From assembly GCA_021812865.1 (NCBI GenBank), contig JAKAMP010000149.1, positions 1 to 6,933 of the forward strand: a stretch of 6,933 bases of DNA. Reading direction: 5' to 3'. Below, piece by piece: positions 1 to 6,206 of the stretch; the first letter of the stretch is position 1; each line of letters begins with the position of its first letter. A program made the position numbers and the translations under genes. Under the pieces are notes generated by a model. The model had not been told where the DNA came from. It saw only the letters and a program-made list of their open reading frames with translations, and ran no database searches. This DNA is from Bacteroidota bacterium (lineage in GTDB: Bacteria; Bacteroidota; Bacteroidia; Bacteroidales; JAAYUG01).

Positions 1-1
1 C

Positions 2-67
2 CTTCCGGAATTGAGACTGATGCACAGAATGGAATACCTGGTTTTTGCTGAAGGTAAGGTATGCTAA
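2..67 (+). CDS. possible 3' end of an unidentified plus-strand gene
   Basis: Reading frame 2 is open from the left edge to a TAA at 65-67 and encodes 21 residues ending in EYLVFAEGKVC. Frame 1 is also open until TGA at 49-51, and frame 3 closes at once, so the choice of frame is weak. The minus strand here has no ATG, which argues against a gene starting downstream of the acyltransferase. If real, the gene converges on the acyltransferase with about 10 bp between stop codons. I do not recognise the product, and so short a fragment gives no functional information. Confidence 0.25.
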   Translation, partial: LPELRLMHRMEYLVFAEGKVC

Positions 68-77
68 GAAAAGCCTT

Positions 78-878
78 TTATGCTTCCAGTACCGCCGCTT
101 CCCATTCTTTCAGGTGGCCTTCGATGAATGAAACTACGGCCGAATGGGTTTCCTTGCCGCTTCCTTCCACAGTTATGGGTTGCCCTATGGCAATATGAAT
201 GGGCCTTTTTCTGTAGATGGGGCCCAGATCCTTCACCCACCGGCCGTTTTCCCAGAAGTCGGTTTTGATGGCGATGGGAACTACTTTCGCCCCGGCTTTC
301 GAAGCGAGTTTCACTCCCAGGGTATTGAATTCGGAAGGTTTGAAGGTGGTGCTGCGCGTACTCTGGGGGAAAATGATCACCGAGATGCCGTTTTTCAGCA
401 TTTCCTGTCCCTGACTAAGCACGGTAATGAGGTCTTCGCGTGAATTGGAGCGGCTTACCACAATAGGATTTCGGGCGCGCATAACCGGACCGAAAAAGCG
501 GTGTTTCACCAGGCTGTCCTTCACTACAAAGGTAGCTTCGTGCATGGAGGCAATGATTCCCGGGAATATCATGGTTTCAAGGGTACTCATATGGTTGCTC
601 ACGTAAACAACAGGCTCCTGCAGGTTTCTGATGTTGTCGATCCCGGTGATGTGGAATTTGCCCTTGCAGCTTTCAATCAGGTGCAGCACATCAAGGGAGG
701 ACGAAACCCACATTTCCCTGTCGTACAGACCTTTTCGTGAAATCTGTGCATTCACAAGAACGATCCTGATAAAGGACAATGTAAAAAAAGCACGCGTTCC
801 GAGCGACAATACATCGAGCCAGTGTTGCGGAAGGTCTGGCGGCGTATGATAGGTGTCCTGTGTGAAAAATGTTTTCAT
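78..878 (-). CDS. PlsC-like 1-acyl-glycerol-3-phosphate acyltransferase (lysophospholipid acyltransferase family)
   Basis: A 266-residue protein with the PlsC/AGPAT fold signature. By family it transfers an acyl chain to a lysophospholipid or another acyl acceptor at the inner membrane. A hydrophobic stretch near residues 28-42 could anchor it. Motif I reads NHMSTLE (N95, H96, E101), so the usual H-x4-D is H-x4-E. Motif II is near residues 137-145 (NPIVVSRSN). Motif III reads FPQSTRS (170-176) instead of FPEGTRS. A VPIAI motif IV follows near 210. The catalytic His is intact, but Asp-to-Glu, Glu-to-Gln and Gly-to-Ser changes mark a divergent subfamily, so the acceptor is uncertain. I chose the ATG at 876-878; an in-frame GTG at 903-905 would add nine residues. 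Neither start has a good Shine-Dalgarno site. The gene is transcribed alone, away from the dodecin gene. Confidence 0.85.
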   Translation of the reverse strand: MKTFFTQDTYHTPPDLPQHWLDVLSLGTRAFFTLSFIRIVLVNAQISRKGLYDREMWVSSSLDVLHLIESCKGKFHITGIDNIRNLQEPVVYVSNHMSTLETMIFPGIIASMHEATFVVKDSLVKHRFFGPVMRARNPIVVSRSNSREDLITVLSQGQEMLKNGISVIIFPQSTRSTTFKPSEFNTLGVKLASKAGAKVVPIAIKTDFWENGRWVKDLGPIYRKRPIHIAIGQPITVEGSGKETHSAVVSFIEGHLKEWEAAVLEA

Positions 879-964
879 TCCGGTAAATTGATTATAATCA
901 GGCACTTTTTCTATTTACGGATTGCAGCAAAACTGCCTAACCGTGCCTCGGTTCCATTCACTTC

Positions 965-972
965 CAAAGGTA
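965..972 (-). promoter_or_regulatory. Bacteroidota-type -7 box for the acyltransferase gene
   Basis: On the minus strand these bases read TACCTTTG, an exact match to the TAnnTTTG -7 consensus of the Bacteroidota primary sigma factor. Initiation just downstream would leave a leader of about 80 nt before the ATG at 878. No clear TTG -33 element lies 19-21 bp upstream; that stretch is the AAAC heptad repeat. The call therefore rests on the -7 box and its position. Confidence 0.4.
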
Positions 973-980
973 CAAATTTT

Positions 981-1012
981 CAACTTTAAACTCTAAACCT
1001 CAAACCCGAAAC
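981..1012. repeat. short tandem repeat, 7-bp period with invariant AAAC
   Basis: AAAC occurs at 988, 995, 1002 and 1009, exactly seven bases apart, preceded in phase by CAAC at 981. The three bases between copies vary (TCT, CTC, CCG). It lies in the divergent intergenic region directly upstream of the acyltransferase -7 box. Four to five degenerate units are visible. Function is unknown; seven bases is not a whole DNA helical turn. Confidence 0.55.
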
Positions 1013-1051
1013 GGTTTCAGACATATGATGCACCGATTCAAAATAAAATCA

Positions 1052-1082
1052 TTGACTTTCATCCGTTTTTTGGGTAAATTTA
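1052..1082 (+). promoter_or_regulatory. predicted promoter of the dodecin gene
   Basis: TTG at 1052-1054 and TAAATTTA at 1075-1082 are separated by 20 bp. This fits the Bacteroidota arrangement of a TTG -33 element and a TAnnTTTG -7 element; only the last base of the -7 box differs. Initiation near 1089 would give a leader of about 35 nt ending in a strong ribosome binding site. Confidence 0.5.
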
Positions 1083-1112
1083 TTCTCTTGGACCCATGTT
1101 AAATCCAATAAA

Positions 1113-1120
1113 AAGGAGGT
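1113..1120 (+). promoter_or_regulatory. strong Shine-Dalgarno site for dodecin
   Basis: AAGGAGGT sits three bases before the ATG at 1124, close to full complementarity with the 16S rRNA tail. It fixes the dodecin start. No other gene in this window has a comparable site, and such sites are generally under-used in Bacteroidota. Confidence 0.7.
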
Positions 1121-1123
1121 CGT

Positions 1124-1339
1124 ATGTCCGAAAGTGTGTATAAGATCATCGAACTGGTGGGAACCAGTACGGAATCATGGGAAAAGGCTGCTGCGGCGGC
1201 TGTTGCAAAGGCTGCAGAATCACTGCGTGAACTCAGGATTGCGGAAATCTCGCAGTTAGATGTGACCATAAAGGACGGCAAAATCGAAGCGTACCGGGCA
1301 AAGGTAAAGCTTTCATTCAAGTATGAGGGGCATCATTGA
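1124..1339 (+). CDS. dodecin family protein
   Basis: A 71-residue protein matching the usual dodecin length and layout: N-terminal strand YKIIELVGTS (6-15), an Ala-rich helix (about 19-37), then two strands ending in KLSFKYE. Dodecins form hollow dodecamers that bind flavin pairs and are thought to store or buffer riboflavin or FMN in the cytoplasm. The ELVGTS segment and the C-terminal RAKVKLSFKYE are typical. The Trp that sandwiches the flavin rings in characterised dodecins aligns with Ile39 here (LRELRIAE), so flavin binding cannot be assumed. This Trp-less form appears in part of the family. The gene has its own promoter and Shine-Dalgarno site, is divergent from the acyltransferase and convergent with the LOG gene, and no terminator is evident after it. 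Confidence 0.88.
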   Translation: MSESVYKIIELVGTSTESWEKAAAAAVAKAAESLRELRIAEISQLDVTIKDGKIEAYRAKVKLSFKYEGHH

Positions 1340-1415
1340 GCTGTCGCGGCCAGGGGCGTATCCAACAAACTGACCCACTGATTTTTGATCCTGCCAATTC
1401 CGGGCTGAGGGAAGG

Positions 1416-1985
1416 CTAGCGTATCCACTTTCCTCCGGCAGGGGGTTGGTATGCTTTCATTCTACCGAGCAGGGCTTCCGGATTCTGATCCACCAGGATC
1501 ATGTCGCGGTTGCTCTGTTTCAGCAATCCCGACTGCACCATTTGATCAGCAAAAGCCAGCAGGTGGTCATAAAATCCATCGGTATTGAGGATTCCTGTGG
1601 GTTTGGCATGCAGTCCAAGCTGGCCCCAGGTGAGCGCTTCGAAGAGCTCATCGAGGGTGCCAAAGCCGCCGGGGAGGGCAATCACACCATCGCACATTTC
1701 ATGGATGAGTTGTTTTCGCTTATGCATGCTGTCCACCCAAATGAGGCGCGTGAGGCCTGTATGTTCCAGTTCTTTGCCCGCAAGGAAGCGGGGTATCACG
1801 CCTGTGGCTTCTCCTCCATGGGCAAGAACGGCATCGGCAACCACACCCATCAACCCTACCCTGGCCCCGCCATATACCAGTCCGATTCCCTGAACCGCAA
1901 GGTGCCGGCCCAATGCCATGGCCTGCTCCATGAATTCCGGATGGTTGCCCATACTGGAGCCGCAAAAAACAGCTATATTCTTCAT
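1416..1985 (-). CDS. LOG family (TIGR00730) nucleotide 5'-monophosphate phosphoribohydrolase
   Basis: A 189-residue, full-length Rossmann-like protein of the Lonely Guy family. Characterised members split N6-modified AMP (cytokinin ribotides) or related nucleotide monophosphates into base and ribose 5-phosphate. Visible signatures are AVFCGSSMG (5-13), VYGGARVGLMG (37-47), the MHKRK segment (87-91) with the conserved Arg/Lys pair, and PGGFGTLDE (105-113), whose Glu113 is the expected catalytic acid. All key positions are intact. In bacteria that do not make cytokinin hormones the natural substrate is often unclear. Older annotation of similar proteins as lysine decarboxylase is a misassignment. 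The gene follows the cupin gene by 23 bp on the same strand, so the two are probably cotranscribed. The ATG at 1983-1985 has no good Shine-Dalgarno site. Confidence 0.92.
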   Translation of the reverse strand: MKNIAVFCGSSMGNHPEFMEQAMALGRHLAVQGIGLVYGGARVGLMGVVADAVLAHGGEATGVIPRFLAGKELEHTGLTRLIWVDSMHKRKQLIHEMCDGVIALPGGFGTLDELFEALTWGQLGLHAKPTGILNTDGFYDHLLAFADQMVQSGLLKQSNRDMILVDQNPEALLGRMKAYQPPAGGKWIR

Positions 1986-2008
1986 TTTTTAGTGTTCAGC
2001 AGGTCATC

Positions 2009-2356
2009 TCAACTCAGGAATTCACCGTCCACAATGAGCAGCTTCACTCCGCTCTCCGTAAAGGTGCGGTGGGAACTCATGTTGTCCGATACCACATAGC
2101 ACATGCCTTTTTCAAGGGTATACAGGGAGTGATCGGATAGCTCGGTGATCATGGAGCCTTCGATGCAGTATATTACATGTCCTTTGGTACACCAGTGGTC
2201 GGCCTTGTAACCGGGAGTATACTCCACCAGCCTGATCCTGAGATTGCCCAGTTGAATGGTTTTCCAAAGGGCCATACCGGTTTCGCCCTTATGTTCTGTG
2301 GAAGAAATGGCATCCCAGTCAACGGTTTGAAAAGGAATGGGTTGGTTTGCATTCAT
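2009..2356 (-). CDS. DHCW-motif cupin fold protein
   Basis: A 115-residue single-domain cupin that closely fits the family named DHCW motif cupin fold protein. The signature is ADHWCTKGH (52-60), giving H54, C56 and H60. E66 follows in the next strand, and H96 (SSHRTF) lies in the second cupin motif. These His/Glu positions are plausible metal ligands, and the Cys could bind metal or be redox-active. The family has no established reaction that I know of. There is no signal peptide, so it should be cytoplasmic. It is the first gene of a likely two-gene transcript with the LOG gene. The ATG at 2354-2356 is the natural start. Confidence 0.88.
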   Translation of the reverse strand: MNANQPIPFQTVDWDAISSTEHKGETGMALWKTIQLGNLRIRLVEYTPGYKADHWCTKGHVIYCIEGSMITELSDHSLYTLEKGMCYVVSDNMSSHRTFTESGVKLLIVDGEFLS

Positions 2357-2409
2357 GGGGAGATAATTTGCATAAAAACAGAAAATGTCAGTAAGGTTGC
2401 CGTATAGAT

Positions 2410-2417
2410 TAAAGGTA
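2410..2417 (-). promoter_or_regulatory. predicted -7 box for the cupin-LOG transcript
   Basis: Read on the minus strand this is TACCTTTA, differing from the TAnnTTTG consensus only at the last base. It lies about 55 bp upstream of the cupin ATG in a 123-bp intergenic region. A TTCG sequence ends about 17 bp upstream of it, so the -33 element is weak at best. Confidence 0.35.
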
Positions 2418-2479
2418 GAAAATAAAAAGGATTTCGAATGGTGTATTAATCGGATTCAATGAAAGATGCTTAACTGACC

Positions 2480-3646
2480 TCATCCCATCTTCCTTTTCAG
2501 CAGGTGGAGGTATCGGTCATGCACCTCGCCCACAATGTCTTTCCAGGAATGACAAAGGGTTGCAGCAGCCATGGTGCCTGCTGAATCTTTCAGCCGGGGT
2601 GTGCGCATGATTTCTGTGATCTTATTGGCAAACAGAACCGGGTCGTTATTGCTGAGAAAGCCATTGACGCCATCGCTGATCACCTCGGCAGCCGTCGATC
2701 CTTCAAGCAACAGGGCAGGGGTGTGCATGGCGGCCGCTTCCCGCAGAACAAGCGGTGCATTATCGTAAAGCGATGGAAAGAGAAACAAATCGGCTATGGC
2801 GTAATAATTAGACAGTTTCTCCCTGTCGTATACCGGGCCGGTAAAGAGAATTTTTTCCGATAGGCCGTATTCCGCCGCCAGCCTTTCGAGCACAGGCCTG
2901 GCATATCCCTCCCCTACAATAAACATGGAATAGTCGGCCAGGTTCACATTTCTGAGCGACTCGACCAGGAATTTCAGGTTCTTCTCGAGAATGAGCTGCC
3001 CCACATACAGGAGCACCGGCTTGTCCGCAGGAATGCCCAGCGCCTGGCGACTTTGCATGCGCACCTCACTGATATTGCAGGGTATTTCCAGGTCGATGCC
3101 GTTTTCAACGACCTCGAGCTTGCCCCGGTAACCATATTCCCTGATGGTATCTTCGACATGTGGCTGGGGAATCCACACCTCATCGGCCGATTCGTAGAAA
3201 GTAACGATCCACCTGGCAATCTGCTTGAGCATGGCTTTAAGGTGCATGAATCGCCCGAAATCGTCCCGGTACTTGGAATGAAAAGTGGCTACCACTGGTA
3301 TATTCAATCGCCGGGCGGTTTTCAAGGCCAGGGAACCTGCAGAAAACGGCGAATGGGTATGTACCAGGTCCAACGGAATTCCCTTCAGAATATGGCTGAT
3401 ATGCTGATCAAAATCAGGGATGCCCATGCGGTAAGGTTTTCTGACTAAAAGAGGCGTTGAAAAATACCTGAGTACGGGAAACTCTTCCTTGTCGGTATAC
3501 CCGGGGAAACTGGGTGTGATCACGTAGGTTTTATCCTGTATCCGGGTGAGCCAGTAGGCATAGTTTCTTACGGTAAAGGCGACCCCGTCCATAATAGGAA
3601 GGTAGGAATCAGAAAACTGCCCGATACGCAAGTCCTTCAGGTTCAT
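2480..3646 (-). CDS. glycosyltransferase family 4 (GT-B), possibly a diacylglycerol or other envelope glycosyltransferase
   Basis: A 388-residue GT4 protein of normal length. The N-terminal half starts with RIGQFSDSYLPIMDGVAFTV (7-26), the Gly-rich acceptor loop, followed by HTHSPF (96-101) and TFHSKY (121-126), which resemble diacylglycerol glucosyltransferases and related GT4 enzymes. The C-terminal donor half has ENGID (181-185), YVGQLILEKN (214-223) and FPSLYDNAPLVLREAA (290-305). The usual GRLxxEKN has Gln217 instead of Arg, and the E-x7-E donor motif has Asp295 in place of the first Glu with E303 kept. Donor and acceptor cannot be fixed from sequence. No membrane helix is obvious, so it is probably cytoplasmic or peripheral. 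It lies downstream of the caspase gene on the same strand across a 107-bp gap that contains an inverted repeat. Confidence 0.9.
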   Translation of the reverse strand: MNLKDLRIGQFSDSYLPIMDGVAFTVRNYAYWLTRIQDKTYVITPSFPGYTDKEEFPVLRYFSTPLLVRKPYRMGIPDFDQHISHILKGIPLDLVHTHSPFSAGSLALKTARRLNIPVVATFHSKYRDDFGRFMHLKAMLKQIARWIVTFYESADEVWIPQPHVEDTIREYGYRGKLEVVENGIDLEIPCNISEVRMQSRQALGIPADKPVLLYVGQLILEKNLKFLVESLRNVNLADYSMFIVGEGYARPVLERLAAEYGLSEKILFTGPVYDREKLSNYYAIADLFLFPSLYDNAPLVLREAAAMHTPALLLEGSTAAEVISDGVNGFLSNNDPVLFANKITEIMRTPRLKDSAGTMAAATLCHSWKDIVGEVHDRYLHLLKRKMG

Positions 3647-3704
3647 GGTTGGGATGATTACACGCTGGGGCGGTATTTAAAAAACGAAAGGAATGGCTGA
3701 CAAG

Positions 3705-3736
3705 TATAGCGTAGGCAGTCAGTATGTTATGCTATA
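3705..3736. repeat. 9-bp imperfect inverted repeat between the caspase and glycosyltransferase genes
   Basis: TATAGCGTA (3705-3713) and TATGCTATA (3728-3736) are inverted copies with one mismatch around a 14-base spacer. Read on the minus strand, no T-run follows the second arm, so it is not a standard terminator for the caspase gene. The arm at 3705 overlaps TATACTTG (minus strand, 3701-3708), which matches the -7 consensus at all but one base. An operator or an RNA hairpin is possible; neither is shown. Confidence 0.35.
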
Positions 3737-3753
3737 AAACAGGGTGGTGGTGT

Positions 3754-6168
3754 TTATTTTGATACCATGATGAAATCACTGCCGGGTTCATTGTCGCCGA
3801 ATTCCCCGAACCGGGGCTGAGGGTCAACTTTTTCGATGAAGGGCATGATCTCCGAAATGGTGAGTATCTTGTCCTGTCCGCCGTAATTGCGCAAGGCTTC
3901 GAGGAGCTTGCGGGTGAAAGGCGAGTGCTGTCCTGGTCGTCCATCGGGTACATATTCTTTGCCCCCTGAAGTGAGGTAGAGGCGCGTTTTATATTGCATC
4001 TTGCGGTCTATGAATTCCTGGTTGGTAACGCCGGCATACATATCGCCTCCGCGGTGTCCCGAAGCCAGCAGCGGATCAAAGGTTCCACCGAAACATACAT
4101 CCATGATGAGGAAAATATGTGGACAGGGAATGTTATTCACCATGGTGCGCAGGTTCGAATGGGAGAGGTAGCTGGTCTTGGCCAGATCATCGGCCCGCGA
4201 GTCCTTCGAGATGATATAACCTTCCTTGAACACATCGTCGAAAATGCCATGACCGGCAAAGAGGATCAGCAGGTTATCCTTTTGTGAGTACTCTCTTTCC
4301 GCATATTCCCTTATCTTGCTGATGGTCTCATTCAGGGTGGGATTGAGTACCAGCTCGGTATCAAATCCGTAGCTGTCCTTCAGTTCGTCGGATATAGTGG
4401 TGGCATCGTATACGGGATTGATGAGTTCCGGAAACGCATCGTACTGATCGGTGGCAAACAGCAGGGCATGGTTTACAACCACCCCTCCGGGTTCGCTCAC
4501 TTTATTTACCTGGGAGAATTTGCTGATATCGATATCTTCGGTTTTTCCTTCAGTCGAAGTGGCGCTTCGTGGAATGCCTGCTGTTTCTTTTGTTTCGGAA
4601 GGTTCGTCAATCCTGAAGGGGTTTTCCACAGGGATCACCTCGTATGTTTTGGCGTCGCCGGGCTGTAGCAGGGCAAAGTGGGAGTATGAAAAACTCTTCT
4701 TACCGGGTAATGTCTTTTTATCGGCCAGGATATATGCATTCTGCCATTGGGCCTTGAATGCGCGGGCCTGGGGAACGGGTATTTTTATACCTGCTTCGGT
4801 TTCGAGAAAGGCAACCTTGTAAATGCCCAGGTCGGCATTGTACCCGATGATCCGTTCGATGGGTATTTTCACCTGCCCTTTTTTAGGATCTTCGCTTACC
4901 CTGTATTCTTTTTCCACGTGATCCTGCAGCATCCCGAGCACCTCGTCGGCAAGCTGCTGCCGGCGCTGGTTATAGTCGGCGGTGGTTTCGAATTCGTCGC
5001 GCGGAAGCAGAAGGTTTTTATCGAGCTTATCGATGATCTGCCTCAGGATTACGGGGGTAAGGATAGATTTCTGGGCCGAAGTGAGCCGGTTATCAAGGCA
5101 TCCGGCAATCACGCTCCGCTCGCTGGGTTTCACACCGGTGAGTTCCCAAATCACGAAGTTTTTATCCGAGCCGAAGGTGGTAAGGTACATGCCGTCGTCG
5201 CTGAAGGCGCCGCCAAATACATGATCGGAACTGCGGTAGATGGTTTCCACGGGCAGCATCTTTTTATCGGTGATGCTGAAAATTTCCGTCTGGTTATTGT
5301 GCCCGAAAACCCCGTAATCGCCGGTGGGCGAAAGGCATAGGGACATATTCACGTCAAAATCTTCAGGCAGGGAATCGACCAGCATGAAGGTGTTTTTCCC
5401 GAATCTCCACCTCTTTACGCCGTTGTATGAACCCACAAGAATATCGTACCGCAGGGGATGAAACGCCACATCGCGTATATAGCCTCTGTCGGCCTCAATG
5501 GTGGCGAAGGGTTCGTATTTTCCGTTCCGGAATTCCCTGATCACCAGTTTTTTATCTTCTCCGCCCGTGGCCAGGAAGCGGTCATCAAAGCTGAAGGATA
5601 CCCCTTCCACTCCTTCGCTGTGCTCGCTGAAAACCTGCATGGGAACCAGTTCATCGCCCTGCCATTGCCAGGTGCGCATGGTATTGTCGGAGGAGCAGGA
5701 AGCCAGTATTTTACCGTTGTTGCTGAAGGCAAGTTTGGAAATATGATCGGTATGCCCCTGCAATACCTGCATCACTTTAAGGTCGCTCATACGGATGATG
5801 GCGATATCGCTGTTCGACTTGTACTTGGCGTAAGCCAGGTATTTCTCATCGGGAGAAAAGGTGAAATGTCCGCCCACAGCCTTAGGATTGCTCTGGTGAG
5901 TGAACACCTTCTTCCAGTTTTTGTCGTATATCTCCAGGGTATTGTTTCCGATGCACACCACAAACCAGTTGCGGAAAGGCGAGTAACCGGCCTGCATGGT
6001 GTAATCAGGAAAATTAGCCATTTCCTTCTTTTCCTTATAGGTGAAGTCCTGGCCCGGCAAGGGCATGGAAAACAAAAACAGCAGTACGACCGCGGTAAGC
6101 CAGGAAAAAAACTCCGGGCTGCAGTGCGCCAGGTGCCTGCTGATCCTTATCTGGAAGAATGGCTTCAA
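3754..6168 (-). CDS. exported WD40 beta-propeller protein with C-terminal caspase-like (peptidase C14) domain
   Basis: An 804-residue protein. Residues 1-39 form a signal peptide with a long basic N-region, a hydrophobic core AVVLLFLF (26-33) and likely cleavage before Gln40, so the mature protein should be periplasmic or surface-exposed. Residues about 53-345 give seven WD40-like blades (starting near 53, 97, 138, 182, 226, 270 and 311); the clearest is blade 3, GHTDHISKLAFS to TMRTWQW. Residues about 350-515 form a region with a DEFETTADYNQRR motif (391-403) that I cannot assign. A low-complexity Glu/Thr/Ser linker (about 520-560) leads to the caspase domain (565-804): HALLFATDQYDAF, then FAGHG with catalytic His640, then MDVCFGG with Cys692 and Asp690, then TSGGKEYVPDG and HSPFTRKLLEAL. 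The dyad is intact, so a cysteine endopeptidase is expected; target specificity is unknown. The start is TTG because no upstream ATG exists. A terminator upstream isolates it from the GH2 gene. Confidence 0.9.
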   Translation of the reverse strand: MKPFFQIRISRHLAHCSPEFFSWLTAVVLLFLFSMPLPGQDFTYKEKKEMANFPDYTMQAGYSPFRNWFVVCIGNNTLEIYDKNWKKVFTHQSNPKAVGGHFTFSPDEKYLAYAKYKSNSDIAIIRMSDLKVMQVLQGHTDHISKLAFSNNGKILASCSSDNTMRTWQWQGDELVPMQVFSEHSEGVEGVSFSFDDRFLATGGEDKKLVIREFRNGKYEPFATIEADRGYIRDVAFHPLRYDILVGSYNGVKRWRFGKNTFMLVDSLPEDFDVNMSLCLSPTGDYGVFGHNNQTEIFSITDKKMLPVETIYRSSDHVFGGAFSDDGMYLTTFGSDKNFVIWELTGVKPSERSVIAGCLDNRLTSAQKSILTPVILRQIIDKLDKNLLLPRDEFETTADYNQRRQQLADEVLGMLQDHVEKEYRVSEDPKKGQVKIPIERIIGYNADLGIYKVAFLETEAGIKIPVPQARAFKAQWQNAYILADKKTLPGKKSFSYSHFALLQPGDAKTYEVIPVENPFRIDEPSETKETAGIPRSATSTEGKTEDIDISKFSQVNKVSEPGGVVVNHALLFATDQYDAFPELINPVYDATTISDELKDSYGFDTELVLNPTLNETISKIREYAEREYSQKDNLLILFAGHGIFDDVFKEGYIISKDSRADDLAKTSYLSHSNLRTMVNNIPCPHIFLIMDVCFGGTFDPLLASGHRGGDMYAGVTNQEFIDRKMQYKTRLYLTSGGKEYVPDGRPGQHSPFTRKLLEALRNYGGQDKILTISEIMPFIEKVDPQPRFGEFGDNEPGSDFIMVSK

Positions 6169-6206
6169 CAGAATACGAATGAAAGATGCAATTTACGAAA
6201 AAATGC

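Noticed and set aside
69..80. AAAAGCCTTTT near the acyltransferase stop as a terminator
   Set aside because: The palindrome is too short and A/T-only apart from its centre, with no loop and no following T-run.
890..898. TATAAT-like sequence upstream of the acyltransferase as a sigma-70 -10 box
   Set aside because: No -35 element is at proper spacing, and the exact Bacteroidota -7 box at 965-972 is a better candidate.
1099..1320. 73-codon minus-strand frame opposite dodecin
   Set aside because: The plus strand encodes a clear dodecin with a strong ribosome binding site; the antisense frame is Ala/Ser-rich because of the dodecin Ala-rich helix.
1369..1381. ACTGA repeated on both sides of CCC after the dodecin gene
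   Set aside because: The copies are direct, not inverted, so they cannot form a terminator stem, and two 5-bp copies are expected by chance.
1446..2099. 217-codon plus-strand open frame over the LOG gene
   Set aside because: It lies opposite a full-length LOG protein with all motifs intact and shows no family signature; it is an antisense shadow.
4747..5340. 197-codon plus-strand open frame opposite the middle of the caspase gene
   Set aside because: It is a shadow of the WD40-caspase coding sequence with no domain signature.
3754..6168. Reading the caspase protein as part of a bacterial immune operon (for example a CHAT/gasdermin-type system)
   Set aside because: The protein is predicted to be exported, the protease domain is the C14 caspase type, and no pore-former, nuclease or other effector gene is adjacent in the window.
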